DNA from: Anaerohalosphaeraceae bacterium
Lineage (GTDB): Bacteria; Planctomycetota; Phycisphaerae; Sedimentisphaerales; Anaerohalosphaeraceae
DNA: 9,703 nucleotides
Reading direction: 5' to 3'
Assembly: GCA_030671565.1 (NCBI GenBank)
Contig: DAOVIC010000058.1
Location: 1-9,703 of the forward strand
Shown here: positions 1 through 6,052 of the stretch, piece by piece
Layout: each line of letters starts with the position of its first letter
Numbering within the stretch: position 1 is the first letter of the stretch
Position numbers and translations under genes: made by a program
Notes under the pieces: generated by a model
Databases searched by the model: none
What the model saw: only the letters and a program-made list of their open reading frames with translations
What the model was told of the DNA's origin: nothing

Positions 1-420
1 GATCTCAAGACACCGCAATATCTGGTCCATATTTGAACTACAGATAAACCGCCTCTTATGATGCCGCGCTTTCGGCCACGGATCCGGATAATAAATATGA
101 AACCAGTTTACCGACCCGTCACCAACGAACTCTGGCAGAAAACTCGCCACATCAGTACGGATTATCCGGACGTTACCAATTCCCCATCGCCCGATCCTGT
201 CCACTGCCAGCTTATAATATCGATTCGCCCATTCGATCCCCAGAAAATCAACCTCGCCCATCGCCTTTGCAGCGCCAACAAGAAAAGTACCTTTACCGCT
301 GCCAACCTCGATATGCACCGGCCTCTTTCGTCCGAAAATACCCTCAAAGTCGATCTTACCGCAAATATCTTCCTCACGAAGCGAGATATTAGCATAATCT
401 TTTACATCTTTCCTGGTCAT
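1..420 (-). CDS. trmB: tRNA (guanine-N7)-methyltransferase, N-terminal part (runs off left edge)
   Basis: TrmB uses S-adenosylmethionine to make 7-methylguanosine at position 46 in the variable loop of tRNAs, in the cytoplasm. The minus strand reads open for 140 codons from ATG 420 to the window edge with no stop, so the C-terminal third is outside. Visible hallmarks are the SAM-binding glycine loop EVGSGKG (residues 38-44), GIEW (61-64) after the next beta strand, and the family signature YPDPWPKARHHKRR (111-124), which carries the catalytic Asp and the basic tRNA-binding residues. The family is usually 200-240 residues. An in-frame TAA lies 24 bases upstream of ATG 420, which rules out a longer start. 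The ribosome binding site is weak (GGGA, about 5 bases before the ATG). The gene is divergent from the isochorismatase-like gene. The 146-codon frame on the opposite strand (58-498) is a shadow. Identification is very secure. Confidence 0.96.
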   Translation of the reverse strand, partial: MTRKDVKDYANISLREEDICGKIDFEGIFGRKRPVHIEVGSGKGTFLVGAAKAMGEVDFLGIEWANRYYKLAVDRIGRWGIGNVRIIRTDVASFLPEFVGDGSVNWFHIYYPDPWPKARHHKRRFICSSNMDQILRCLEI

Positions 421-505
421 ATATTTCCCAAACTGTATTCTTTATTAAACCTTAAAAAGCCGTTTCAATGGCACAGAACTCTTTTCAACCGCCAATAAAA
501 ATCCC

Positions 506-534
506 ATTTTGCACACTAATACCACTAAAGTCAA
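506..534 (-). promoter_or_regulatory. alternative sigma-70-type promoter for trmB
   Basis: On the minus strand TTGACT (534-529) is followed after exactly 17 bases by CAAAAT (511-506), a 5/6 match to the -35 and a 4/6 match to the -10 consensus. It would give a leader of about 80 bases to the trmB start at 420. It competes with the extended -10 candidate further upstream; sequence alone does not decide between them. Confidence 0.3.
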
Positions 535-579
535 CCTTTCCTAAGTTCGATAGAACTGAATAGTGACACTGGCGTAGTC

Positions 580-588
580 ATTATATCA
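580..588 (-). promoter_or_regulatory. candidate extended -10 promoter for trmB
   Basis: Read on the minus strand this is TGATATAAT, a perfect extended -10 element (TG-n-TATAAT). No convincing -35 hexamer lies 16-18 bases upstream, which is tolerated by extended -10 promoters. It would give a leader of about 150 bases to trmB. Motif match only. Confidence 0.35.
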
Positions 589-628
589 GATAATCTTTAT
601 GTCATCTGCAGTTTCAAAGGCGTAAAAT

Positions 629-1339
629 ATGATAAGACCGATTCTTACTCTAAGACGTAAACGGGTCCTTGTCGATGTAGACACTCAGCGGGACTTTTTT
701 CTCGCTGAGGGTTCAAATTGCGTCAGAAACCATCGTCGTGTTCTCGCAAACATACGGCGAATCATGGCGTGGGCACGCCTAAGCAATATAAGGGTCATCT
801 CAACGGCGAGAGATTTTACCGGGTCGGACAATAACTCTATACACGATCGCCACGATCTGGCCGCCCAGCAAAAACTCCATTACACCATAAGAAATAAGAA
901 CATTTCGTTCGAGGCCGACGGATGTACTGACCTGCCCCGTGAAATATTCAAACAATACGAACAGGTAATTCTCCACAAAAGACGCATCGATCCATTCATG
1001 GAGCCAAGAGCTGACAGAATGCTAAGCGAGCTAAAGGTAGACGAGTTCCTGATCATCGGAGCTCTTACAGAAGATGCCGTAAAAGCAACCGTACTCGGAC
1101 TACTCGCAAGGAAAAAAAGAGTTACCGTACTTACAGACGCAATTGGCGCTCGTGACAGAAATGCCGCGGAGATTGCACAAAGGCAGATGCAAGCCAAGGG
1201 TGCAAAACTCATCGAGGTGAAAAACCTCATAGGAACATCCTCACTACGCCAGGTCGGTGCATGTGGATGCGACAGATGCACCGGAAAGCTCCACAAAATA
1301 TCAACAGAACCTACTCACAGAACCGTAGCAGAAGGCTAA
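629..1339 (+). CDS. isochorismatase-fold (cysteine hydrolase-like) protein lacking the catalytic Cys
   Basis: The 236-residue protein has the Rossmann-like fold of the isochorismatase/nicotinamidase superfamily. Those enzymes hydrolyse amides or enol ethers with an Asp-Lys-Cys triad. The first strand and Asp are present (VDVDTQRDFF, triad Asp = D18), as is the Lys (K117 in LHKRRIDPF, matching the usual K-x3-S-x-F). The nucleophile segment, normally like TDYCVKAT, reads LTEDAVKAT, so the Cys position is A150 (codon GCC at 1076-1078). The C-terminal tail adds a Cys cluster, C212-x-C214-x2-C217, not typical of the family, which could bind a metal. Frame and length are intact, so this is not a decayed gene. 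An AAAGG element lies about 9 bases before the ATG. Substrate is unknown. It could be a pseudoenzyme, a regulatory or scaffold protein, or an enzyme with another nucleophile. The family fold is fairly sure; hydrolase activity is doubtful. Confidence 0.85.
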   Translation: MIRPILTLRRKRVLVDVDTQRDFFLAEGSNCVRNHRRVLANIRRIMAWARLSNIRVISTARDFTGSDNNSIHDRHDLAAQQKLHYTIRNKNISFEADGCTDLPREIFKQYEQVILHKRRIDPFMEPRADRMLSELKVDEFLIIGALTEDAVKATVLGLLARKKRVTVLTDAIGARDRNAAEIAQRQMQAKGAKLIEVKNLIGTSSLRQVGACGCDRCTGKLHKISTEPTHRTVAEG

Positions 1340-1429
1340 TAACCAGATTCAACTCCTAAAGCTACTACCCCTTAAAACACCAAAATCCACCCTTGTCCCC
1401 AAATTATTGCAGTAAAACCCTTTTTGCCC

Positions 1430-1458
1430 TTGACCCCGCCAGCGTTCTGTAATATAGT
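1430..1458 (+). promoter_or_regulatory. sigma-70-type promoter of ppdK
   Basis: TTGACC (1430-1435) and TATAGT (1453-1458) are separated by exactly 17 bases. Each hexamer matches the consensus at five of six positions. Transcription would begin near 1465, giving a leader of about 60 bases that ends in the AAAAGGAG ribosome binding site (1507-1514), nine bases before the ATG. This is the best promoter in the window. Confidence 0.6.
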
Positions 1459-1523
1459 TAGCGACCTGTTTAATTACACTATGTTATTGTGACCATATAC
1501 CATACTAAAAGGAGACGTAAGTA

Positions 1524-4241
1524 ATGGCAAAGAAAACAAAAATGGTTTACTTCTTCGGCGGCGGAAAAGCCGAAGGCAATGCTACTATGAAAGAATTGCT
1601 CGGCGGTAAGGGTGCAAACCTCGCTGAAATGTCCAGCCTCGGAATACCTGTACCGGGTGGATTCACTATCTCAACCTCTGTCTGCGATGAATACAACAAG
1701 AAAAAGGGGAAATGGCCCGTAGGTCTTGCCGAACAGGTCGAAGCAAATATCAAAAAGCTCGAAAAGGTCATGGGCGCAAAACTCGGCGATCCCAAAAACC
1801 CTCTTCTCGTCAGCGTCAGAAGTGGTGCTGCCGTCTCAATGCCAGGTATGATGGACACCGTCCTGAATCTCGGTCTTAACGACGATGTCATCGCAGGTAT
1901 CATAAAGAAAACCGGTAATCCAAGATTCGCATACGACATCTACCGCAGGTTTATCGACATGTTCGGCGACGTCGTAATGGGATGCCACCACGAGCATTTC
2001 GAAAAAGCCATCCACGCCGCAAAGGTAAAAGCCGGCGTCGAAGTTGACAGCGACCTTACCGCTGACCAACTCAAGGGCGTAGTAGACAAATACAAAGCGA
2101 TCTACAAAAAGCACGTTGGCAGAATGTTTCCACAGGACGGAATGGCACAGTTAAAGCTCGCCGTCAACGCTGTATTCGATTCATGGAACATCCCGAGAGC
2201 TATCAAATACCGCCAACTCAACAAGATAACGGGCCTCCTCGGCACCGCCGTTAACGTTCAGGCCATGGTATTCGGCAACATGGGCGAAGACTGCGGAACA
2301 GGCGTTTGCTTTACAAGAAACCCAAGTACCGGAAAGAAAGAGTTCTACGGTGAATTTCTCATGAACGCCCAGGGCGAAGATGTTGTGGCCGGTATCCGAA
2401 CACCGCTGCCCCTGAAAAAACTCAACAAGGTCATGCCAAAGGCTTACAAGCAGCTCACCGCTTTGATGACCAGACTCGAAAAGCACTACAAAGACATGCA
2501 GGATATGGAATTTACCATACAGGAAAAGAAGCTTTACATACTACAGACCCGCGGCGGCAAACGTACTGCGGCAGCGGCTATTAAGTGTGCTGTAGATATG
2601 GTCGACGAAAAGCTCATCACACGAAAAACCGCTGTAACACGCGTTGAACCGGATCAGCTCGACCAGCTTCTGCATCCTTCATTCGATCCTAAGGCAAAAC
2701 GCAACGTCCTGACAACTGGCCTGCCCGCATCGCCGGGTGCAGCCGTCGGTCAGGTAGTATTCACCGCTGACGACGCAGAAGCATGGAGAGCAGAAGGCAA
2801 GAAGGTCATCCTCGTCAGGATCGAGACAAGCCCCGAAGACATCGGCGGCATGGACGCAGCCGTTGGTATTCTCACGGCACGCGGCGGAATGACAAGCCAC
2901 GCGGCAGTAGTTGCACGCGGAATGGGCAAATGCTGCGTCGCAGGCGTAAGCGACCTGGTCATCAAAGAAAAGGCACGGAAATTTTCCGTTGACAATGTGA
3001 CCATCAAGGAAGGCGACTGGATCAGCCTCGATGGTTCAGCCGGACAGATCATAAAAGGCCAGCTGGCAACTGTAGAACCCAAACTCAGCGGCGATTTCGG
3101 CAAGTTCATGAAAATGTGTGACAAGATTCGCAAGCTTGGCGTACGGACAAATGCAGACACTCCTGCTGATGCAAAAAGAGCCCGCGACTTTGGTGCCGAA
3201 GGCATCGGACTTTGCAGAACAGAACATATGTTCTTCGAAGGCGAGCGTATCTGGCCCGTACGGTCGATGATCCTGGCTGCCGAAGACTACACAAAAATGC
3301 TTCAGGAGATTAGTGACGCAGCATCTTCTAAGGAAGAAAAACTGGTTGCCAAAAAGTACGCAACTGCCAAAAAGCAGTTCGAAGGCGCACTTAAGAAACT
3401 GCTTCCGTATCAACGCAAGGACTTCGCTGGTATCTTTAAGGCTATGGCCGGTCTCCCGGTAACTGTCCGTCTTCTGGATCCTCCTCTTCACGAGTTCCTA
3501 CCGCATGAAAAGGATTCTCAGATAGAAATGGCAAGACGTCTGAAGGTTACTCCAAAGCAGGTTAAGGAAGAAGTTGAAAAGCTCCATGAGTTCAACCCGA
3601 TGCTCGGTCACCGCGGCTGCCGTCTGGCAGTGACCTATCCTGCGATATACCGTATGCAGGCAAGGGCGATCATCGAAGCGGCCATCGCCGTTAAGAAATC
3701 CGGCAAGGTTGTACTTCCTGAGATCATGATCCCGCTGATCGGTTCAGTCGAAGAGCTCAAGCTCGTAAAAACCGCTGTACTCGACGAGATCGCACAGGTC
3801 TTCAAGGAAAAGAAAACCAAGATCAAATACATGATCGGTACAATGATCGAAGTACCGCGTGCAGCTCTTACAGCTGACGCAGTAGCCGAAGAAGCAGAAT
3901 TCTTCAGCTTCGGAACGAACGACCTGACACAGATGACGATGGGCTTTTCACGTGACGACGCGGGCAAGTTCCTCGGCGAATACGTAAGGCACGGAATCTA
4001 CGCTGTCGACCCGTTCCAGTCTCTCGACCAGACAGGTGTTGGCAAACTGGTAGAGATGGGTACGCAACTTGGTAGAAGCGTACGCAATAAGCTTAAGGTC
4101 GGTATCTGTGGCGAACACGGCGGCGAGCCGGACAGCATTGACTTCTGTCACCGTGTCGGAATGAACTATGTATCATGCTCACCATTCCGCGTCCCGATCG
4201 CACGTCTGGCTTCTGCTCAGGCGGCCATCAGGAACAAGTAA
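1524..4241 (+). CDS. ppdK: pyruvate, phosphate dikinase
   Basis: PPDK reversibly converts ATP, phosphate and pyruvate to AMP, pyrophosphate and phosphoenolpyruvate. It works in the cytoplasm either in gluconeogenesis or as a pyrophosphate-linked glycolytic step. The 905-residue protein has the full three-domain layout. The N-terminal ATP-grasp part shows GGKGANLAEM (27-36) and RSGAAVSMPGMMDT (99-112). The swivelling phosphohistidine domain has GGMTSHAAVVARG with catalytic H459. The C-terminal PEP/pyruvate TIM barrel has CRTEHMFF (R565), VRLLDPPLHEF (R649), MLGHRGCRL, MIPLIG, GTMIEVPRAAL, SFGTNDLTQMT and GICGEHGGEP with catalytic C862. All active-site residues I can place are present. Compared with the numbering I recall for the Clostridium symbiosum enzyme (H455, R561, R617, C831), there is an extra segment of about 28 residues between R565 and R649. 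The start is fixed by the strong AAAAGGAG. The gene has its own promoter and terminator, so it is probably monocistronic. Confidence 0.98.
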   Translation: MAKKTKMVYFFGGGKAEGNATMKELLGGKGANLAEMSSLGIPVPGGFTISTSVCDEYNKKKGKWPVGLAEQVEANIKKLEKVMGAKLGDPKNPLLVSVRSGAAVSMPGMMDTVLNLGLNDDVIAGIIKKTGNPRFAYDIYRRFIDMFGDVVMGCHHEHFEKAIHAAKVKAGVEVDSDLTADQLKGVVDKYKAIYKKHVGRMFPQDGMAQLKLAVNAVFDSWNIPRAIKYRQLNKITGLLGTAVNVQAMVFGNMGEDCGTGVCFTRNPSTGKKEFYGEFLMNAQGEDVVAGIRTPLPLKKLNKVMPKAYKQLTALMTRLEKHYKDMQDMEFTIQEKKLYILQTRGGKRTAAAAIKCAVDMVDEKLITRKTAVTRVEPDQLDQLLHPSFDPKAKRNVLTTGLPASPGAAVGQVVFTADDAEAWRAEGKKVILVRIETSPEDIGGMDAAVGILTARGGMTSHAAVVARGMGKCCVAGVSDLVIKEKARKFSVDNVTIKEGDWISLDGSAGQIIKGQLATVEPKLSGDFGKFMKMCDKIRKLGVRTNADTPADAKRARDFGAEGIGLCRTEHMFFEGERIWPVRSMILAAEDYTKMLQEISDAASSKEEKLVAKKYATAKKQFEGALKKLLPYQRKDFAGIFKAMAGLPVTVRLLDPPLHEFLPHEKDSQIEMARRLKVTPKQVKEEVEKLHEFNPMLGHRGCRLAVTYPAIYRMQARAIIEAAIAVKKSGKVVLPEIMIPLIGSVEELKLVKTAVLDEIAQVFKEKKTKIKYMIGTMIEVPRAALTADAVAEEAEFFSFGTNDLTQMTMGFSRDDAGKFLGEYVRHGIYAVDPFQSLDQTGVGKLVEMGTQLGRSVRNKLKVGICGEHGGEPDSIDFCHRVGMNYVSCSPFRVPIARLASAQAAIRNK

Positions 4242-4264
4242 CATCCAGCACTATCAGCAATATA

Positions 4265-4301
4265 ACGGCGCACCGGTCAAAACTGGTGTGCCGTTTTTTT
4301 T
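4265..4301 (+). terminator. intrinsic terminator of ppdK
   Basis: A 12-base-pair stem (ACGGCGCACCGG, 4265-4276, with CTGGTGTGCCGT, 4283-4294, including two G-U pairs) closes a six-base loop and runs directly into a T-tract (4294-4301). It begins 23 bases after the ppdK stop codon, a classic rho-independent terminator. Confidence 0.92.
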
Positions 4302-4415
4302 ATGTATACACTCACATCAACTCTACGGAAAAACCTCTTCGATGCGAACAACCCAACCACTTCTAAAGTAGTATTACTGAAGCCGCTTTGCGACCGGTAT
4401 TATTGTTATAACCCT

Positions 4416-4431
4416 CACAAAGCCATTTGTG
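4416..4431 (+). promoter_or_regulatory. perfect inverted repeat CACAAA-N4-TTTGTG, possible operator
   Basis: The 16-base element CACAAAGCCATTTGTG is a perfect 6-base inverted repeat with a 4-base spacer, the geometry of a site for a dimeric regulator. It ends two bases before TTGACC (4433-4438), a 5/6 match to a -35 hexamer, although no good -10 follows at 16-18 bases. It lies 65 bases upstream of the candidate small ORF and 160 bases upstream of the hemerythrin-like gene. It differs from the CRP (TGTGA-N6-TCACA) and FNR (TTGAT-N4-ATCAA) consensus sequences. Confidence 0.4.
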
Positions 4432-4495
4432 CTTGACCCGTTTAACCTTTGTTGCGCTCAGTACGTGCGCCGGTCAGGCACTTATTATATGGTAA

Positions 4496-4579
4496 ATGAA
4501 GAAAGCATTATTTGAAATCGCAACATTCGGTATCTTCGTAGGAATTATGAAGGCCGGCAAATTAGGGTACTTTAATTAG
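4496..4579 (+). CDS. candidate 27-residue small protein, coupled to the hemerythrin-like gene
   Basis: A short frame starts at ATG 4496 and stops at TAG 4577-4579. The peptide begins Met-Lys-Lys and has a mostly non-polar stretch (ALFEIATFGIFVGIM, residues 4-18, broken by one Glu), then a basic Gly-rich tail ending GYFN. This resembles a small membrane-associated peptide, but the non-polar part is short for a full transmembrane helix. The TAG stop lies inside TAGGAGG, the ribosome binding site of the next gene, so ribosomes ending here would be placed on that gene's start. No clear ribosome binding site precedes ATG 4496. A TATTAT (4483-4488) just upstream could give a leaderless or very short-leader transcript. 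No family is recognised. It could also be a chance frame or a leader peptide controlling the downstream gene. Confidence 0.35.
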   Translation: MKKALFEIATFGIFVGIMKAGKLGYFN

Positions 4580-4583
4580 GAGG
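4577..4583 (+). promoter_or_regulatory. ribosome binding site overlapping the small-ORF stop codon
   Basis: TAGGAGG contains a full AGGAGG Shine-Dalgarno core (4578-4583), seven bases before ATG 4591, and its first three bases are the stop codon of the 27-codon frame. This fixes the start of the hemerythrin-like gene and suggests translational coupling. Confidence 0.75.
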
Positions 4584-4590
4584 CTTAAAA

Positions 4591-5358
4591 ATGGGTAAGA
4601 TAGATAAGCCAAAAAATGCCGACGAATTAACCCGCTTGCTCAGAAGGATCAGCAAGGGCGAGGATCCTATCGTTCTGCGCAAAGAAGCAACCAGGCTCAT
4701 CTCTGACGTTTGTCCCCAGGACATCGCAACCGCAGAGCAAAACCTCATCGAAAGCGGACTGCCTGCCCAACTCGTCCAGCAGCTATCCTCAGCCTTCATG
4801 CTCATGGGAATACTCGAAGAGAACAGCACCTCTATCAAAACAAAGCTTCCGTACAGCCACATCCTGCGAAAAGTCATGGCCGAGCACGAGATCACGCGCT
4901 GCTACCTCGCCGATCTTGAAGGAGTAGTAAAGGAGATCGACGCCATGGAAAACGTCACAGACGTTTGCTCTGAATTTAGAAGACTTGCGCACATCACAGA
5001 ACACCTAAACGCAATGGAAGAGCACATCGAAAGAGAAGAGGACATAATCTTTCCCTTCCTCAGAAAGCACGGTTGGGAAACCCTTTGTCGAACGGCACAG
5101 AACGACCACATCTACATCAGGGTCGCAGTAGACGATCTCATTAAGCTAATCGCAACTTTCAACCAGCAAAAAGACGGACGCTTTAAAGTAAAACTCAAAT
5201 CCATCTCAAAGTACCTCCTGAAAAGAATGCGAGAAAACCTTTTCCAGGAAGACAACATACTATATCCCATCGCACTCGAGATAGTAAACGACGAGGATGT
5301 TTGGGCAAAAATGAGGGAAGTATGCAACGATATAGGATACTGCGGCCTCCACGTATAA
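4591..5358 (+). CDS. DUF438 / hemerythrin HHE-type cation-binding protein
   Basis: The 255-residue cytoplasmic protein has an N-terminal DUF438-like helical domain (about 10-75; note LRRISKGEDPIVLRKEA, then PQDIATAEQNLIESGLP). A hemerythrin-like four-helix domain follows (about 88-235). Probable diiron ligands, placed by family pattern, are H99 (AEHE), H145 and E149 (EEHIEREEDIIFPFLRKHG), H173 (QNDHIYIR) and E220 (FQEDNILYPIALE). Hemerythrin-like domains bind oxygen, nitric oxide or iron, and DUF438 proteins are usually thought to act as redox or gas sensors. Many DUF438 proteins continue into a PAS domain. This one ends soon after the HHE domain, with two late Cys (C245, C251) near the C-terminus. 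The perfect AGGAGG fixes the start. It is co-oriented with, and 81 bases ahead of, the DUF1805 gene. The family call is good; ligand assignment and biological role are inferred. Confidence 0.88.
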   Translation: MGKIDKPKNADELTRLLRRISKGEDPIVLRKEATRLISDVCPQDIATAEQNLIESGLPAQLVQQLSSAFMLMGILEENSTSIKTKLPYSHILRKVMAEHEITRCYLADLEGVVKEIDAMENVTDVCSEFRRLAHITEHLNAMEEHIEREEDIIFPFLRKHGWETLCRTAQNDHIYIRVAVDDLIKLIATFNQQKDGRFKVKLKSISKYLLKRMRENLFQEDNILYPIALEIVNDEDVWAKMREVCNDIGYCGLHV

Positions 5359-5379
5359 TCGATATGCACAGACTCTATC

Positions 5380-5408
5380 TTGGCATTCCCTCGCTCCCAT
5401 TGTAATCT
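5380..5408 (+). promoter_or_regulatory. candidate promoter of the DUF1805 gene
   Basis: TTGGCA (5380-5385) and TAATCT (5403-5408) are spaced by 17 bases, with transcription starting near 5415. Two other -10-like elements lie nearby: TATAAT at 5354-5359, overlapping the previous stop codon, and an extended TGCTATTAT at 5410-5418. An internal promoter is plausible, but read-through from the hemerythrin-like gene is equally possible because no terminator lies between them. Confidence 0.3.
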
Positions 5409-5439
5409 TTGCTATTATCATTATGAGAAAGGTTACGGT

Positions 5440-5748
5440 ATGGAAACTATCACACAAAAATACGACACTCCAAACGGTCCCGTAGAAGGTTTCTGCACAA
5501 AATGGCCGGGCTTTAGCATACTCGCCGTCACTGGCCCAAAAGGCTTCCTCGCATGTCCGGCGATAGACGTCGAAGCATGTAACGGATATGGTAAAGCTGC
5601 TGCGATAGTAGAAAGCGGCCCGGACAACCCGATAGGAACCCTCGAAAGATTCTGCAAAAGAAAGATCACAAAGGCAAACGACCACGCAAAAGCACTCGGT
5701 ATCACAGAATCAATGATAGCCGAAGACGCATTCAAGCTGATCGCCTAG
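5440..5748 (+). CDS. DUF1805 domain protein
   Basis: This 102-residue protein matches the DUF1805 pattern: a short beta-rich N-terminus, then GPKGFLACPAIDVEA (32-46), corresponding to the family's Gly-Phe/Tyr-x2-Cys-Gly core, then GYGKAAAIVESG (49-60), and a helical C-terminus with AKALGITESMIAEDAF. The conserved core Cys is C39, but the residue after it is Pro instead of the usual Gly. The family has no established biochemical function that I know of. The frame is open from ATG 5380, but I chose ATG 5440. It has GAGAAAGG (5425-5432) seven bases upstream, the extra 20 residues have no family resemblance, and family members begin at about this point. It follows the hemerythrin-like gene by 81 bases on the same strand and may be co-transcribed with it. 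Confidence 0.85.
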   Translation: METITQKYDTPNGPVEGFCTKWPGFSILAVTGPKGFLACPAIDVEACNGYGKAAAIVESGPDNPIGTLERFCKRKITKANDHAKALGITESMIAEDAFKLIA

Positions 5749-5797
5749 AGCAAAACAGCCCGAAAATACCAATAATTTCCTGATTTCGCACTTTTTC

Positions 5798-5826
5798 TGT
5801 AACGCCCCCCCCATTTCCGGTGTCTA
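5798..5826 (+). promoter_or_regulatory. ECF-sigma-like promoter candidate with an 8-C spacer run
   Basis: TGTAAC (5798-5803) and TGTCTA (5821-5826) are 17 bases apart, resembling promoters of extracytoplasmic-function sigma factors (the -35 of several ECF groups is TGTAAC or TGAAAC, and some have GTCTA-like -10 elements). The spacer holds eight consecutive C (5805-5812). The same TGTAAC-N7-CCATTTCC pattern recurs at 9470-9490 before another secreted-protein gene. No sigma-70-type promoter is apparent in this gap. Transcription would start near 5832 and give a leader of about 220 bases. Motif inference only. Confidence 0.35.
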
Positions 5827-5907
5827 TATCAACAGAAGTCCGTTAAAAGTCGTTTTTTTCTTGTAAAGTGAGTGTTTCAGCTTAAAATACAACCAAAAGC
5901 GGAAAAG

Positions 5908-5933
5908 CCCTTAATTTGTCAGTTAATTGAGGG
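5908..5933 (+). other. leader hairpin upstream of the secreted multidomain gene
   Basis: CCCTTAATT (5908-5916) pairs with AATTGAGGG (5925-5933) through nine base pairs including one G-U, closing an eight-base loop. No T-tract follows, so it is not a terminator for forward transcription. It covers the TTG at 5927 that opens the longer reading frame, which argues further against initiation there. It could stabilise the mRNA or bind a regulator. Confidence 0.4.
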
Positions 5934-6040
5934 ATCGGATCAGTGAAATGGAAAGATACACAGCGATCAAGGAGACGGCACAATCTTCCATTTTGAAAAA
6001 AATAAAGAGCCACGGCAAAGAATCTCAACATAATACCTAT

Positions 6041-6050
6041 AAGGAAGAGG
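6041..6050 (+). promoter_or_regulatory. ribosome binding site deciding the start at 6053
   Basis: AAGGAAGAGG is purine-rich, with AAGGA seven bases before ATG 6053. The alternatives, TTG 5927 and ATG 5948, lack a comparable site at the right distance. Confidence 0.7.
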
Positions 6051-6052
6051 CG

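Noticed and set aside
58..498. 146-codon plus-strand frame
   Set aside because: It overlaps trmB on the opposite strand, where the SAM loop and the YPDPWPK signature are unmistakable. The plus-strand product has no family resemblance and no ribosome binding site.
589..596. GATAAT / TAATCT as a -10 for the isochorismatase-like gene
   Set aside because: No -35-like hexamer lies at 16-18 bases. The same bases are better explained by the extended -10 on the minus strand.
880..1296. 138-codon minus-strand frame within the isochorismatase-like gene
   Set aside because: It is an antisense shadow with no family resemblance. The plus strand carries the recognisable fold motifs.
4168..4371. Two overlapping 63-67 codon frames across the ppdK end and terminator
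   Set aside because: They start inside ppdK and run through the terminator hairpin and T-tract, so they are not plausible genes.
5927..6052. N-terminal extension of the large secreted protein from TTG 5927 or ATG 5948
   Set aside because: It is hydrophilic, has no good ribosome binding site, contains a leader hairpin, and would put about 40 residues before an otherwise classical signal peptide.
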